A DNA stretch of 8,394 bases from an uncultured Spirochaetaceae bacterium (GCA_902773215.1 CACYDQ010000384.1:1-8394); one strand, 5' to 3'. Numbered from the stretch's first letter, positions 1-7,508 are shown. The notes: generated by a model from the letters alone, not told the origin. A program made the numbers and translations.

Positions 1-1
1 C

Positions 2-220
2 ATTGCCGTGTGCTTCCTCAAGGAGCCTGTTGACATGCAGGCCCCGGACAGCCGCAAGGTCTACGTCTACTTCATCTTGCTGACCGCCGCTTCCCAGAAG
101 CATCTGGAGATACTATCCGCCATAGCCAGCCTTGCCAAGAACAAGAAGTTCAAGGATTTGCTTGAGAGCAGGCCCGGCGAGGCTGCGCTTCTTGCGGGCA
201 TCCGGGAATGCTGGGCGTGA
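2..220 (+). CDS. PTS EIIA-type domain protein, C-terminal end (5' end outside window)
   Basis: The reading frame is open from the window edge and ends at TGA 218-220, giving 72 residues. The sequence resembles the C-terminal half of the fructose/mannitol/PtsN class of PTS EIIA domains. Visible marks are the 'LKEPVD' segment followed by a charged residue and a hydrophobic strand (YVYFILLTA), then 'QKHLEILSAIASLAKNKKF', the family's typical HLxxLxxLAxxL helix pair, and a final 'ESRPGEAALLAGI' helix. The phosphorylated histidine of this family lies further upstream, outside the window, so activity cannot be judged. EIIA proteins accept phosphate from HPr and either pass it to a sugar permease or act as regulators. 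No EIIB or EIIC gene is visible here, and the next gene is a membrane protein without PTS features, so a regulatory role is possible but is an inference. The family call is fairly sure; the exact subtype is not. Confidence 0.72.
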   Translation: MAVCFLKEPVDMQAPDSRKVYVYFILLTAASQKHLEILSAIASLAKNKKFKDLLESRPGEAALLAGIRECWA

Positions 221-1815
221 TGCCTGTCTTTGCAAGGCTCAGGAAGCTCAATGCTTCTGATGTATGCCTGATTCTGTTCTCTTTTGCCGTCATCCTGATG
301 ACGGTACTGCCATTTTTCCTGCTCTGCCAGTACAACCATCCGGGGGACAACGATAACTGGTGGATTTTCAGGAGCTTCCTGCAGAGAGAGTCAGGCGGCA
401 TTACGCTGGAAAGCTTTTTTTCTTTCCGGGGGGCGATAAACTTTGCGAACATCTTCTTCTCGCCCCTCTGCAACCACCCGGAAGGAATGACGGAGGGGCT
501 TTTCAGGTTTTTTCTCAGAACTTACCATCTTACCGCAGCTTTCTATGTGCTGCTTTTCTGGGGGTCGGCGACTGTCCTTTTTGTTGCCTTGAACCGGGTC
601 TTTTTCCGCTTCGGGAGGAGCAAGGGGCTCTTCTTCTATTCCCTTTTCATCTACCTGATTTTTAATTCCGTCCATTACCCGACGATGGCCTTCTTTGATT
701 TGGTCAGCAGCTCGGGCTACAATGCGGGGCTCTCATACTTTTTTCTTTTTGTTGCGGCGACCTTCCTGTGTTATGGCAGCGAGGGGCGGGCACGGCTTGT
801 GTACGGGATTTTTTGTGTCCTTGCAGGAGCGTTCTGCATTTTTTCGATGGAGTACTTCCCCTTTATCTGTGGTTGTATCTCTTTCTCGTTCGTTCTGTAT
901 GATCTTTTGAAAAAACGGCGGATTTCTGTCCTTCATACGGTGTTCTGGCTCGTCTGCATCGCCGTTTTTGTCCGGAATTTCCTGTTGGTGAAAGGCTCTG
1001 TTACGCCTGATGCCGACGGATATGTCGGCAAGTACACCGGGGGGACCGACTCCGGCCTGACTTTGGCCGTGACGCTCGGTACCATGCTCTCCAGCCTGAA
1101 GGAGAGTTTTAACCGCTATTCATGGCAGCTTGTGAGCCAGCGGCGCTACCTGCCCGCGATGTTCCTGCTCGTGGCCGGAATGTCCCTTGCCCTGCATAGA
1201 AGGGGGCTCAGGCTTTCCATCCTGGCAGTGCTGCCGTTTTTCCTCGTTATACTGGGAGTTGCCGCCATATTCAGTTTCGCGACCCCGGACGTGTTCGTTA
1301 TGCCCCGCTATGCGTGGACCTTGTTCGTCCTGATTTTCCTGTACATACTCGCGGTTTTGGTCAGCATTGTGAGTACCCTGTTTTTTGCGTTCAGCGATGC
1401 CCTCGCATCCGATTCATCGGGAGATTTTTTCCTCGTATGGGAGGGGCTGGGGGCTGCTTCGCGGATATTCAAGAAAGCGATGGAGAAGGGGAGGGTGCTC
1501 TTTTCTTTTACGGCGCTCTGTACCCTGATTTTCTGCTTCTTTGCCCTCAAGAATTCCAAGTCCGTCGTCGCCAACGCCTGGAAAGACCTGCTGAAAGGCG
1601 AGGCTGCCGAATATAACCGCGAGATGACCGAGCGATACGATGCGATATTCTCGGCGGAGAAAGGCGAGCCGGTCTACTTGTTTCCTATCCTGCACCGGCC
1701 GCAGAGTCTCTTTGTCAGGGACTCTATGGAATTCGAGGTGAACAGGGTTTCCGTTCGGGGCTTCTTCGACAACGATGACCTGTATTTCAAGGTCGGGGAC
1801 CTCATTCTTCGCTAA
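208..1815 (+). CDS. Polytopic membrane protein, possibly GT-C-like; function unrecognised
   Basis: This 535-residue protein has about ten hydrophobic membrane segments, near residues 18-40, 107-128, 138-155, 173-190, 195-230 (perhaps two), 240-260, 315-330, 335-357, 368-397 and 428-447. A polar tail of about 85 residues follows (roughly 450-535). The first loop after the first membrane segment carries an acidic cluster, HPGDNDNWW (residues 44-52). GT-C glycosyltransferases that use lipid-linked sugars often have an acidic motif at this place, and the topology plus the soluble tail resembles unannotated envelope-glycan proteins of the DUF6056 type. That likeness is from memory and unproven. 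Two starts are possible: ATG 208, used here and for numbering, or ATG 220, which overlaps the upstream stop as TGATG and suits translational coupling. Neither has a strong ribosome binding site. The gene is probably co-transcribed with the EIIA-like gene. Its 3' end overlaps the convergent helicase gene by 14 bases. Confidence 0.8.
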   Translation: MLGVMPVFARLRKLNASDVCLILFSFAVILMTVLPFFLLCQYNHPGDNDNWWIFRSFLQRESGGITLESFFSFRGAINFANIFFSPLCNHPEGMTEGLFRFFLRTYHLTAAFYVLLFWGSATVLFVALNRVFFRFGRSKGLFFYSLFIYLIFNSVHYPTMAFFDLVSSSGYNAGLSYFFLFVAATFLCYGSEGRARLVYGIFCVLAGAFCIFSMEYFPFICGCISFSFVLYDLLKKRRISVLHTVFWLVCIAVFVRNFLLVKGSVTPDADGYVGKYTGGTDSGLTLAVTLGTMLSSLKESFNRYSWQLVSQRRYLPAMFLLVAGMSLALHRRGLRLSILAVLPFFLVILGVAAIFSFATPDVFVMPRYAWTLFVLIFLYILAVLVSIVSTLFFAFSDALASDSSGDFFLVWEGLGAASRIFKKAMEKGRVLFSFTALCTLIFCFFALKNSKSVVANAWKDLLKGEAAEYNREMTERYDAIFSAEKGEPVYLFPILHRPQSLFVRDSMEFEVNRVSVRGFFDNDDLYFKVGDLILR

Positions 1816-2965
1816 GCGCGTCCTGCTGCGGGGCGACGATCCGTCCCTTGAAGAGCATTTTGGGGTATACGGTCAGGTGCAGGCTCTTCTCGAATGAGGC
1901 GAACCTCCGCATCTCCCGCTCATCGCCTATGACGACATTGAAGCCCTTCCTGCCTGCCCGTCCAGTGCGGCCTGCCCGGTGGATGAAAAAGTCCTTCTCC
2001 TCCACAAGGTCCATCTGCACGACGTGGGTTATGCCCTCTATGTCGAGCCCCCGTGCCGCCACGTCGGTCGTTACCAATATCTTGCATTTACCGCCCTTGA
2101 ACTTGTCCCAGGCATCCTTCCTCCTCTTCTTGTCGGTCTTGGCCCCCAGGGCCTCGCAGTCTATGTGCTTGTAGCGGAGCTTGGAGACGATATTCTCCAC
2201 CTGGTCCAGGCGACTCGTAAAGACAATCATCTTCTGGGGGCTGACTGCACGGATGAATGAGCGGAGCGTGTCTATCTTGTCGCGCCGCTCGGCAAAGATG
2301 GCCCAGTGCTCTATCCGGGAGCGCAGCACGTCCTCTGCGGGCAGCTCCACCAGCTCTATCTCCTCTTTTATGCGGGCTTCCGTTATGATTTTCTTGGTGT
2401 AGGTGCTGACGGTCGCCGAGTTGCCGATCAGCTGCAGGTCTTTCGGCAGCCGGGCAATCATCCCTTCCGTTGATTCCCTGAGCTCGGGGGAAAGCAGGCG
2501 GTCAGCCTCGTCCAGTACCAGTGCCTCAAGCCCCTCGACTTTGAGCTTCTTCAGGTGTATCAGCTCAAGGAGCCGTGATGCGCCGCCGATGACTATCTCG
2601 GGTTTTTCCTTGAGCTTTTCTACCTGCCGGTTTATCGGGACTCCTCCAACAAAGAGGGCGGAGGTCATATCCGTGCAGAGCTTTACCTGATCACGGATTT
2701 GGGAACACAGCTCCAAGGTTGGTGAGACTATCAGCAAGCGTATCTGCTTCCGTCCGTTCTCCTCTTTAGAAAGTCGCTCCAGGAGGGGCAGAAGGTATGC
2801 GAAGGTCTTGCCTGTCCCGGTCTCGCTCTGGAAAAGCACGCTCCTCCCTTCCGCAATGAGGGGAATGACTTTTTCCTGCACGGGGGTTGCCTCCCGTATC
2901 CCTTTTGCCTCAAGCCTTGCAGAAAGGCCTTCTCCTATGCCCAGCTCCATGAATGTCTTGCTCAT
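1802..2965 (-). CDS. DEAD-box ATP-dependent RNA helicase
   Basis: This 387-residue protein has both RecA-like domains of a DEAD-box RNA helicase. Visible motifs in order: Q motif with Phe5 and Gln30 (ATPVQ); Walker A SETGTGKT (47-54); motif Ia PTLELCSQ (82-89, usually PTRELxxQ); GG (107-108); DEAD (152-155); SAT (183-185); motif IV region IVFTS (247-251); motif V TTDVAARGLD (299-308); motif VI HRAGRTGRAG (329-338). These bind and hydrolyse ATP and clamp RNA. The protein ends about 50 residues after motif VI, so it is a minimal helicase core without the RNA-binding tails of DeaD/CsdA or DbpA. Likely roles are rRNA maturation or mRNA turnover, but the subtype cannot be told. ATG 2965 was chosen because the protein then starts just ahead of the Q-motif phenylalanine. 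The frame stays open to ATG 3151, but that would overlap the divergent glycosyltransferase and adds low-complexity polar sequence. An ATG at 2971 is also possible. No Shine-Dalgarno is visible. Confidence 0.93.
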   Translation of the reverse strand: MSKTFMELGIGEGLSARLEAKGIREATPVQEKVIPLIAEGRSVLFQSETGTGKTFAYLLPLLERLSKEENGRKQIRLLIVSPTLELCSQIRDQVKLCTDMTSALFVGGVPINRQVEKLKEKPEIVIGGASRLLELIHLKKLKVEGLEALVLDEADRLLSPELRESTEGMIARLPKDLQLIGNSATVSTYTKKIITEARIKEEIELVELPAEDVLRSRIEHWAIFAERRDKIDTLRSFIRAVSPQKMIVFTSRLDQVENIVSKLRYKHIDCEALGAKTDKKRRKDAWDKFKGGKCKILVTTDVAARGLDIEGITHVVQMDLVEEKDFFIHRAGRTGRAGRKGFNVVIGDEREMRRFASFEKSLHLTVYPKMLFKGRIVAPQQDALSEE

Positions 2966-2971
2966 GTGCAT

Positions 2972-2980
2972 ACTATAGCA
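2972..2980 (-). promoter_or_regulatory. Extended -10 promoter element for the helicase gene
   Basis: Read on the minus strand this is TGCTATAGT, an extended -10 (TGnTATAAT type) with hexamer TATAGT at 2977-2972. No good -35 lies 17 bases upstream, which is normal for extended -10 promoters. The predicted transcription start falls at about 2965-2966, right on the A of the ATG chosen for the helicase. This agrees with the lack of a ribosome binding site and suggests a leaderless mRNA. It is a sequence-based prediction only. Confidence 0.45.
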
Positions 2981-2995
2981 TTTTTTCTTGTTTTG

Positions 2996-3004
2996 TGGTA
3001 TGCT
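2996..3004 (+). promoter_or_regulatory. Extended -10 promoter element for the glycosyltransferase gene
   Basis: The plus strand reads TGGTATGCT, an extended -10 with hexamer TATGCT at 2999-3004. No convincing -35 is present. The predicted transcription start is about 3010-3012, at the A of the glycosyltransferase ATG (3012). As with the opposite promoter, no Shine-Dalgarno precedes the gene, so a leaderless or nearly leaderless mRNA is predicted. Confidence 0.42.
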
Positions 3005-3011
3005 TTTTGCG

Positions 3012-4127
3012 ATGAAAGTTGGAATCGACACCTTCGGATGTGACAGCGGACGCTCGGGCCACGGCTCATATCTTTCGTCGCTGATAAACGCCCTTCCCGA
3101 GGATTCATCCCTGTCATGGGAACTGTTCGGGTCCGAGATAGACAGGTACACTTATACTGAGGAGAAAGGCATTCCGTTCACGTCGGTTCAGCTGCCCGAC
3201 AGCCTGAACATGGAGCGGCTCTGGCATATCTTCCGTTGCAACTCATTCAGCAAGAAGCGTTCCTATGATGCCGTCCTCTATGCGGCCGGTCCCCAGCTTT
3301 TGCCCTTGGACTACCGGAAACCGGGAGTGGTCATCATTAACGATGTGATTTCATCTTTCTTGGCGAGCGAGGACTCGGGCCTTTATAAGCGGTTTGTCAT
3401 TAAATCCCTGTCCCGGGCAGGCTGTGTGGTGGCGGGAAGCGAGTTCATCAGGCAGGACATGGAGAAGTGCCGCATTAGGACCCGCCGGCTTGAGGTCGTC
3501 CACAGCGGCATAGACCATGGAACCTTCACTCATATAGGCAAGTCCGAGAGCAACGTCGTGGACATAAAACCCTTCGCCATAAAAAAGCCCTATCTCATTT
3601 ACCCCAGTCGCATGCAGGGGGCAGCAAAAAAACATGTTGAGCTGATAAAGGCTTTCTCCCTCTTCAAGGACAAGACCGGGCTTCCGCACCGACTGGTCAT
3701 AGCAGGGAGTGAGGGGCCGGAGGCGCAGAACGTCAGGAACGCAGCCCTGTCCTCCAAATATGCGAGCGACATCTTCATAACGGGCTATTTCCCTCACGAG
3801 AACTTCGGGGATCTCTACCGTAACGCGGACGCATGCATCTTCCCGTCCGTCAATGAGGGGGTTGGGTTGCCTGTCATGGAATCCATGGCATCCGGCCTGC
3901 CCGTCGCATGCTCGTCCGGCGGTGCGCTCAAAGAGATTGCGGGAGAAGGGGCGATTTACTTTGACTCGGATAACATCGAGGAGATTGCATCCTGCATTGA
4001 GAGAATTGTTACGGATAAGGAGCTGAGGGAACTGCTCGTAAAGAGGGGGCTTGAGAAAGCAGGGAACTATTCTTGGGAAAAGACAGCCGGACGGATACTT
4101 GAAATTCTCAAGTCCGTCTGCGGCTGA
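3012..4127 (+). CDS. GT-B fold glycosyltransferase, GT4 (group 1) type
   Basis: This 371-residue protein transfers a sugar from an activated donor, retaining its anomeric configuration, most likely at the cytoplasmic face of the membrane during glycan or glycolipid assembly. The N-terminal Rossmann domain opens with MKVGIDTFG and a Gly-rich acceptor loop (GRSGHGSY, 13-20). The linker has the family's 'VVHSGID' (162-168). The C-terminal donor-binding domain has 'YPSR...KKHVELIKAF' (197-215), 'LVIAGSEG' (228-235) and 'ITGYFPHE' (256-263). The hallmark EX7E pair is Glu282 and Glu290 in NEGVGLPVMES, followed by MASGLPV. The length is normal for GT4, and there is no signal peptide or membrane helix. 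ATG 3012 was chosen because the family's first strand starts there; the frame could begin at 2988, but those eight residues add nothing. Sugar and acceptor cannot be predicted. The gene is transcribed divergently from the helicase and converges on clpX, with 15 bases between the stops. Confidence 0.92.
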   Translation: MKVGIDTFGCDSGRSGHGSYLSSLINALPEDSSLSWELFGSEIDRYTYTEEKGIPFTSVQLPDSLNMERLWHIFRCNSFSKKRSYDAVLYAAGPQLLPLDYRKPGVVIINDVISSFLASEDSGLYKRFVIKSLSRAGCVVAGSEFIRQDMEKCRIRTRRLEVVHSGIDHGTFTHIGKSESNVVDIKPFAIKKPYLIYPSRMQGAAKKHVELIKAFSLFKDKTGLPHRLVIAGSEGPEAQNVRNAALSSKYASDIFITGYFPHENFGDLYRNADACIFPSVNEGVGLPVMESMASGLPVACSSGGALKEIAGEGAIYFDSDNIEEIASCIERIVTDKELRELLVKRGLEKAGNYSWEKTAGRILEILKSVCG

Positions 4128-4128
4128 T

Positions 4129-4150
4129 AAAAACCTGCCTTTCTAGGCGG
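4129..4150 (-). terminator. Weak candidate terminator after clpX
   Basis: On the minus strand a short hairpin (GCCT/AGGC with a four-base AGAA loop, overlapping the clpX stop codon) is followed by five T residues (plus-strand A run 4129-4133). The stem is only four pairs before a mismatch, so this is a weak intrinsic terminator at best. It fills almost the whole gap between the two convergent genes. Confidence 0.3.
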
Positions 4151-5405
4151 TCTTCTGGTCTACGAGGAGCATCTCCGGGCTGGGGATGTCGTTGTGGACA
4201 ACGATATCCTTGGTGATTTCCAGTTTCTTCTTGCCCTTTATGCTCGGAATCTCGAACATCAGGTCAAGCAGGACCTTCTCCACGATGGCGCGGAGTCCGC
4301 GTGCTCCTGTCTTGCTCTTTATCGCGATGTCGGCAATCTCGCTGATAGCCTCGTCATTGAACGAAAGTTCCACGTCGTCAATCGCAAAGCTTGCCTCGAA
4401 CTGCTTGGTTATCGCGTTCTTGGGCTCACGCAGGATGCGGATAAGATCCTCCCTGTCCAACTCCTTGAGGGCACAGGTAATCGGGAGACGGCCGATGAGC
4501 TCGGGGATAATCCCGAAGCGCACCAAGTCGTCCGATGTGACCTGGTTCAGAAGTTCCATACGCTCTTCCTCGGTGCGGTGGGTACCTTCCGCGCCGAAGC
4601 CGATCGACGATGATGAAAGCCGCTGTTCGATTATCTTGTCCAGACCAACGAAAGCTCCTCCGCAGATGAAGAGGATGTTCGTCGTGTCGATGTCTATCAT
4701 CTCCTGGTTAGGATGCTTGCGGCCGCCCTGCGGCGGAACGGAGGCATGGGTTCCTTCCAGAATCTTCAGCAATGCCTGCTGCACGCCTTCGCCGGAGACA
4801 TCGCGGGTAATCGAAGTGTTCTCGCTCTTGCGGCTTATCTTGTCAATCTCGTCGATGAAGATAATTCCCCGTTCCGCGGCGCTCACGTCGCCGTCAGCCG
4901 CGTTTATCAGCTTGAGCAGGACGTTCTCAACGTCCTCGCCGACGTATCCAGCCTCTGTCAGTGTCGTCGCGTCAGCAATCGCGAAAGGAACCTTGAGCTT
5001 CTGTGCGAGGGTCTTGGCGAGCAGGGTCTTGCCGCTTCCCGTTGGTCCTAAGAGCAGGACGTTGGACTTCTCTATCTTCACGTCGGAGGACAGCTGTTTG
5101 TCACGAGGCATGGACAGCTGCTTGTAGTGGTTGTACACGGCGACTGACAGGACCTTCTTGGCCTGCTCCTGCCCGATGACGTACTGGTCAAGGTACTCCT
5201 TGAATTCCCTGGGGGTGGGGACGTCGTCCATGCTTATCGGTGCGATGGAATGCCGCTCATCGTTCAGAAGGGACTGGCATGCCGAGACGCAGTTCTCGCA
5301 GATGTATACGTCTGAGTTCGGGGCCTTGACTATACGGCGGTTCCCGTCCGCAACCCGTCCGCAAAACGCGCAGTACTGCTGGTCGCTTCTTCCAAACCCT
5401 CTCAT
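4143..5405 (-). CDS. clpX: ClpX, ATP-dependent unfoldase subunit of ClpXP
   Basis: ClpX is a hexameric AAA+ unfoldase that recognises tagged or degron-bearing proteins, unfolds them with ATP and threads them into ClpP. This 420-residue protein has the full family length. It has the N-terminal zinc-binding domain (Cys12, Cys15, Cys36, Cys39), Walker A GPTGSGKT (120-127), pore loop 1 GYVGED (153-158), Walker B IIFIDEID (181-188), the pore RKH motif (229-231), the ClpP-docking IGF loop (268-270), the arginine-finger region PELIGRLP (301-308) and sensor 2 GARGLR (367-372). The start codon overlaps the clpP stop as ATGA (5405-5402), preceded by a strong Shine-Dalgarno AAGGAGG at 5419-5413, so the two genes are co-transcribed and translationally coupled. 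This fixes the start. Nothing looks degenerate, and the IGF loop confirms that it works with ClpP. Confidence 0.98.
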   Translation of the reverse strand: MRGFGRSDQQYCAFCGRVADGNRRIVKAPNSDVYICENCVSACQSLLNDERHSIAPISMDDVPTPREFKEYLDQYVIGQEQAKKVLSVAVYNHYKQLSMPRDKQLSSDVKIEKSNVLLLGPTGSGKTLLAKTLAQKLKVPFAIADATTLTEAGYVGEDVENVLLKLINAADGDVSAAERGIIFIDEIDKISRKSENTSITRDVSGEGVQQALLKILEGTHASVPPQGGRKHPNQEMIDIDTTNILFICGGAFVGLDKIIEQRLSSSSIGFGAEGTHRTEEERMELLNQVTSDDLVRFGIIPELIGRLPITCALKELDREDLIRILREPKNAITKQFEASFAIDDVELSFNDEAISEIADIAIKSKTGARGLRAIVEKVLLDLMFEIPSIKGKKKLEITKDIVVHNDIPSPEMLLVDQKTA

Positions 5406-6016
5406 TTAGACTCCTCCTTCGCGCTCTTCATGATGTGGTCTACGATGCCGTATTCCAAGGCTTCCTCGGCGGGCATATAGAAGTCACGCTCCATGTCCCG
5501 GGCGACTTCTTCCTCGCTCTTACCGGTTTTGCTCGCAAAGTACTTGATGGAAAGCTTCTTCAGGCGAATAATCTCTTTTGCCTGAATCGCAATGTCGCTT
5601 TCCTGTCCCTGTGCCCCGCCCCAGGGCTGATGAATCATGACGCGGCTGGAGGGGAGGGCATAACGCTTGCCGACGGTACCGCCTGCGAGCAGGATTGCAC
5701 CCATGCTCGCGGCCTGTCCCATGCAGATGGTCTGGATGTCACACTTGACGTACTGCATCGTGTCATAAATCGCGAGCCCGGCGGTGACAGACCCGCCCGG
5801 GCTGTTGATGTACATATTTATGTCCTTGTTCGGGTTCTCGCTCTCAAGATAGAGAATCTGTGCGACGACCAAATCCGCCGTCTCATCCCGGATTTCACCG
5901 TCAACGAAGATAATGCGGTCCTTCAAGAGGCGGGAATACAAATCGTATGATCTCTCACCGTTCCCGCTCCGTTCGATTACATACGGGACAAAACCGCCAC
6001 CCATATATTCATTCAT
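5402..6016 (-). CDS. clpP: ClpP, proteolytic subunit of ClpXP
   Basis: ClpP is the serine peptidase that forms the two-ring barrel degrading proteins delivered by ClpX. The 204-residue protein has the usual length and an intact catalytic triad: Ser104 in the nucleophile elbow GQAASMGA, His129 in MIHQPWGG, and Asp178 in ERDFYMP. Other family marks are 'YINSPGGSV' (69-77) at the oxyanion region and '[10 protein letters not shown]' near the N terminus. The first 20-25 residues ([20 protein letters not shown]) resemble the short propeptide/axial-loop region. ATG 6016 is supported by AGGAG at 6027-6023, six bases upstream. The gene overlaps clpX by four bases and is separated from tig by a strong terminator, so clpPX is likely transcribed from its own promoter at about 6030-6060. 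No CIRCE-like operator is seen upstream. Confidence 0.98.
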   Translation of the reverse strand: MNEYMGGGFVPYVIERSGNGERSYDLYSRLLKDRIIFVDGEIRDETADLVVAQILYLESENPNKDINMYINSPGGSVTAGLAIYDTMQYVKCDIQTICMGQAASMGAILLAGGTVGKRYALPSSRVMIHQPWGGAQGQESDIAIQAKEIIRLKKLSIKYFASKTGKSEEEVARDMERDFYMPAEEALEYGIVDHIMKSAKEESK

Positions 6017-6031
6017 CTCAGACTCCTGTAG

Positions 6032-6058
6032 ACTATAAGCTGCTGGCTATAATGTAAA
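6032..6058 (-). promoter_or_regulatory. Candidate promoter of clpP-clpX
   Basis: On the minus strand, TATAGT (6037-6032) is a good -10. TTTACA (6058-6053) lies 15 bases upstream, slightly short, while TTGTTT (6061-6056) would give an 18-base spacer. A second TATAG copy at 6051-6047 makes a tandem repeat of the -10-like sequence. The terminator just upstream implies that a promoter is needed here, which supports the call. Confidence 0.4.
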
Positions 6059-6059
6059 C

Positions 6060-6098
6060 AAAAAAACGGAATGTGGCAAGTGAGGCCCACATTCCGTT
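6060..6098 (-). terminator. Rho-independent terminator of tig
   Basis: A perfect 12-base inverted repeat (AACGGAATGTGG at 6065-6076 and its complement at 6087-6098) with a 10-base loop is followed, on the minus strand, by a run of T residues (plus-strand A run 6060-6066). It lies about 20 bases beyond the tig stop codon and ahead of clpP. It is a textbook intrinsic terminator for minus-strand transcription. Confidence 0.9.
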
Positions 6099-6118
6099 CC
6101 CTGTGCTCCGTGGAAAGA

Positions 6119-7495
6119 TTAGGCTTCCACCTCATCGCCGAACAGCTCGGAGAATGACTTCTTGTCGCCCTTCTCAAGCTTGACTTCCTTATAGAGGGTC
6201 TCGAAGAGCTTGTTCTCCTTCACCTCGTCAACAAGGTACTCCTTTGCCTTAAGGTCCTTGTAGTGCTCCTTTACTTCGTCAATGCTTATGTCGTTCTGCT
6301 CCGCAATCTTCTTGTACTCTTCCTCGATATCATCGGGGCTGACGCTGATGTTCCTGTCGCTCATGAGCTGATCTACGATGATGCGGCTTTTGAGGGCCTT
6401 CTCCGTATCGCCGACCCACTGCGACAGCATTGTCTCCTTTGTCTGGCCACTTGCGCTGACCATCTTCTCAAGCTCCTCGGGGGTGGTCTTGAACTGATTC
6501 GCCATCATCCGCCAGCGTCCGTCGTTCTCAGCCTGAACCATCGATTTGGGCAGGTCGAAGGGGTTGTTTTCGACCAGCTGCTCCAGAAGGCCCTGCTTTT
6601 TTATCTCATCCAGCTTCCTCTCCAATGCGAGATTCATGCTGCGGCTGATGTCCTTCTTCATGTCATCGAGAGTCTTGTACTTCTCGTTCACGTCTTGCGC
6701 GAGGTCATCATCCAAGGCGGGCAGGTTGCGGAGCTTAATCTGCTTGATCGTCACGCTGATTTTCTTGGTCTTGCCGGCAAGATCGGCATCCTTGTCATCC
6801 TTCGCGTAGGTCTTCGTGATGACCTTGCTCTCTCCCTTCTTCATGCCGAGGATGTCATCGTCAATCTTGAAGATGTTCTCTCCGGAGCCCTCGGTAAAGA
6901 CAAAGTCCTCCCGCTCGCTGCCCTCGATGACCGCGTCATTGTCCCCGAGCTCCTTGTAGTCAATCGTCACGATGTCATCTTTCTCGACCGGGTCATCGTC
7001 CTTCTTGTCCAGCACGGTCGCATTGCGCTCCTGTATGGACTTGAGCTCCTTGTCCATATCCGCCTGCGTGACCTCTGCCTGGGGAACCTTTATCTTTATG
7101 CCGTCAAGCTTTTTTACCTCAACTTTGGGGAACACATCGTAAACAAGCGTGAACGTAAGATCCTTCGTCGTGTCCAAAATCGGCATGTTATCGTTCTCGA
7201 AGGTGGGCTGGGAGTAGGGGAGCGGGCGGAAGTCCTTCATATCCTCGGCACTGATAAGCTCGTTGAGGGCCTTATCAATCAGTTCGCCCGTGATTTCTGC
7301 CTTGAGACCTTCGCCATATTTTCGCTCAAGGACGGCGACCGGAACGTGTCCCTTGCGGAAGCCCGGAATCTGTATGTTCTTTGAATACTTCGCCATGGAA
7401 TCCTTGTAGCCGGAGGCGACATCCTCCTGCGCTATCGTGGCAGTAAGCCTGACGGCCGAATTCTCAATCTTCGTGACTTCCTTGCTAATTTTCAC
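6119..7495 (-). CDS. tig: Trigger factor, ribosome-associated chaperone and peptidyl-prolyl isomerase
   Basis: Trigger factor sits at ribosomal protein L23 and shelters nascent chains. The 458-residue protein is a little longer than the E. coli one (432). It shows the three usual regions: the N-terminal ribosome-binding domain with the signature GFRKGHVP at about residues 45-52, preceded by 'SKNIQIP'; a central FKBP-like PPIase domain at about 170-255 ('DIVTIDYKEL', 'DDILGMKKGESKVI'), rich in Asp and Lys; and a long helical C-terminal chaperone domain from about 260. The start is taken as GTG 7495 because AAGGGG (7508-7503) lies seven bases upstream and the protein then begins KISKEVTKIE, right at the domain start. 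An in-frame ATG at 7516 would place that Shine-Dalgarno inside the gene and has none of its own. The gene follows the tRNA terminator by 30 bases and has its own terminator before clpP. Confidence 0.96.
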   Translation of the reverse strand: MKISKEVTKIENSAVRLTATIAQEDVASGYKDSMAKYSKNIQIPGFRKGHVPVAVLERKYGEGLKAEITGELIDKALNELISAEDMKDFRPLPYSQPTFENDNMPILDTTKDLTFTLVYDVFPKVEVKKLDGIKIKVPQAEVTQADMDKELKSIQERNATVLDKKDDDPVEKDDIVTIDYKELGDNDAVIEGSEREDFVFTEGSGENIFKIDDDILGMKKGESKVITKTYAKDDKDADLAGKTKKISVTIKQIKLRNLPALDDDLAQDVNEKYKTLDDMKKDISRSMNLALERKLDEIKKQGLLEQLVENNPFDLPKSMVQAENDGRWRMMANQFKTTPEELEKMVSASGQTKETMLSQWVGDTEKALKSRIIVDQLMSDRNISVSPDDIEEEYKKIAEQNDISIDEVKEHYKDLKAKEYLVDEVKENKLFETLYKEVKLEKGDKKSFSELFGDEVEA

Positions 7496-7502
7496 TTGGA
7501 AT

Positions 7503-7508
7503 CCCCTT
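7503..7508 (-). promoter_or_regulatory. Ribosome binding site that sets the tig GTG start
   Basis: On the minus strand AAGGGG lies seven bases before GTG 7495-7493. It favours that codon over the upstream ATG at 7516, which is preceded only by a T-rich stretch. Confidence 0.75.

Noticed and set aside
2966..3151. 62-residue N-terminal extension of the helicase (frame open to ATG 3151)
   Set aside because: It runs antisense through the start of the glycosyltransferase, is polar low-complexity sequence unlike helicase N termini, and the helicase core begins exactly at ATG 2965.
4186..5127. Long plus-strand open frame (313 codons) opposite clpX
   Set aside because: It is a serine-rich antisense shadow of a perfectly conserved clpX; its own sequence shows no domain.
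6263..7384. Long plus-strand open frame (373 codons) opposite tig
   Set aside because: It is a mirror of the tig coding strand, with leucine- and valine-rich sequence produced by antisense reading of Asp/Lys/Glu codons; it resembles no protein family and has no ribosome binding site.
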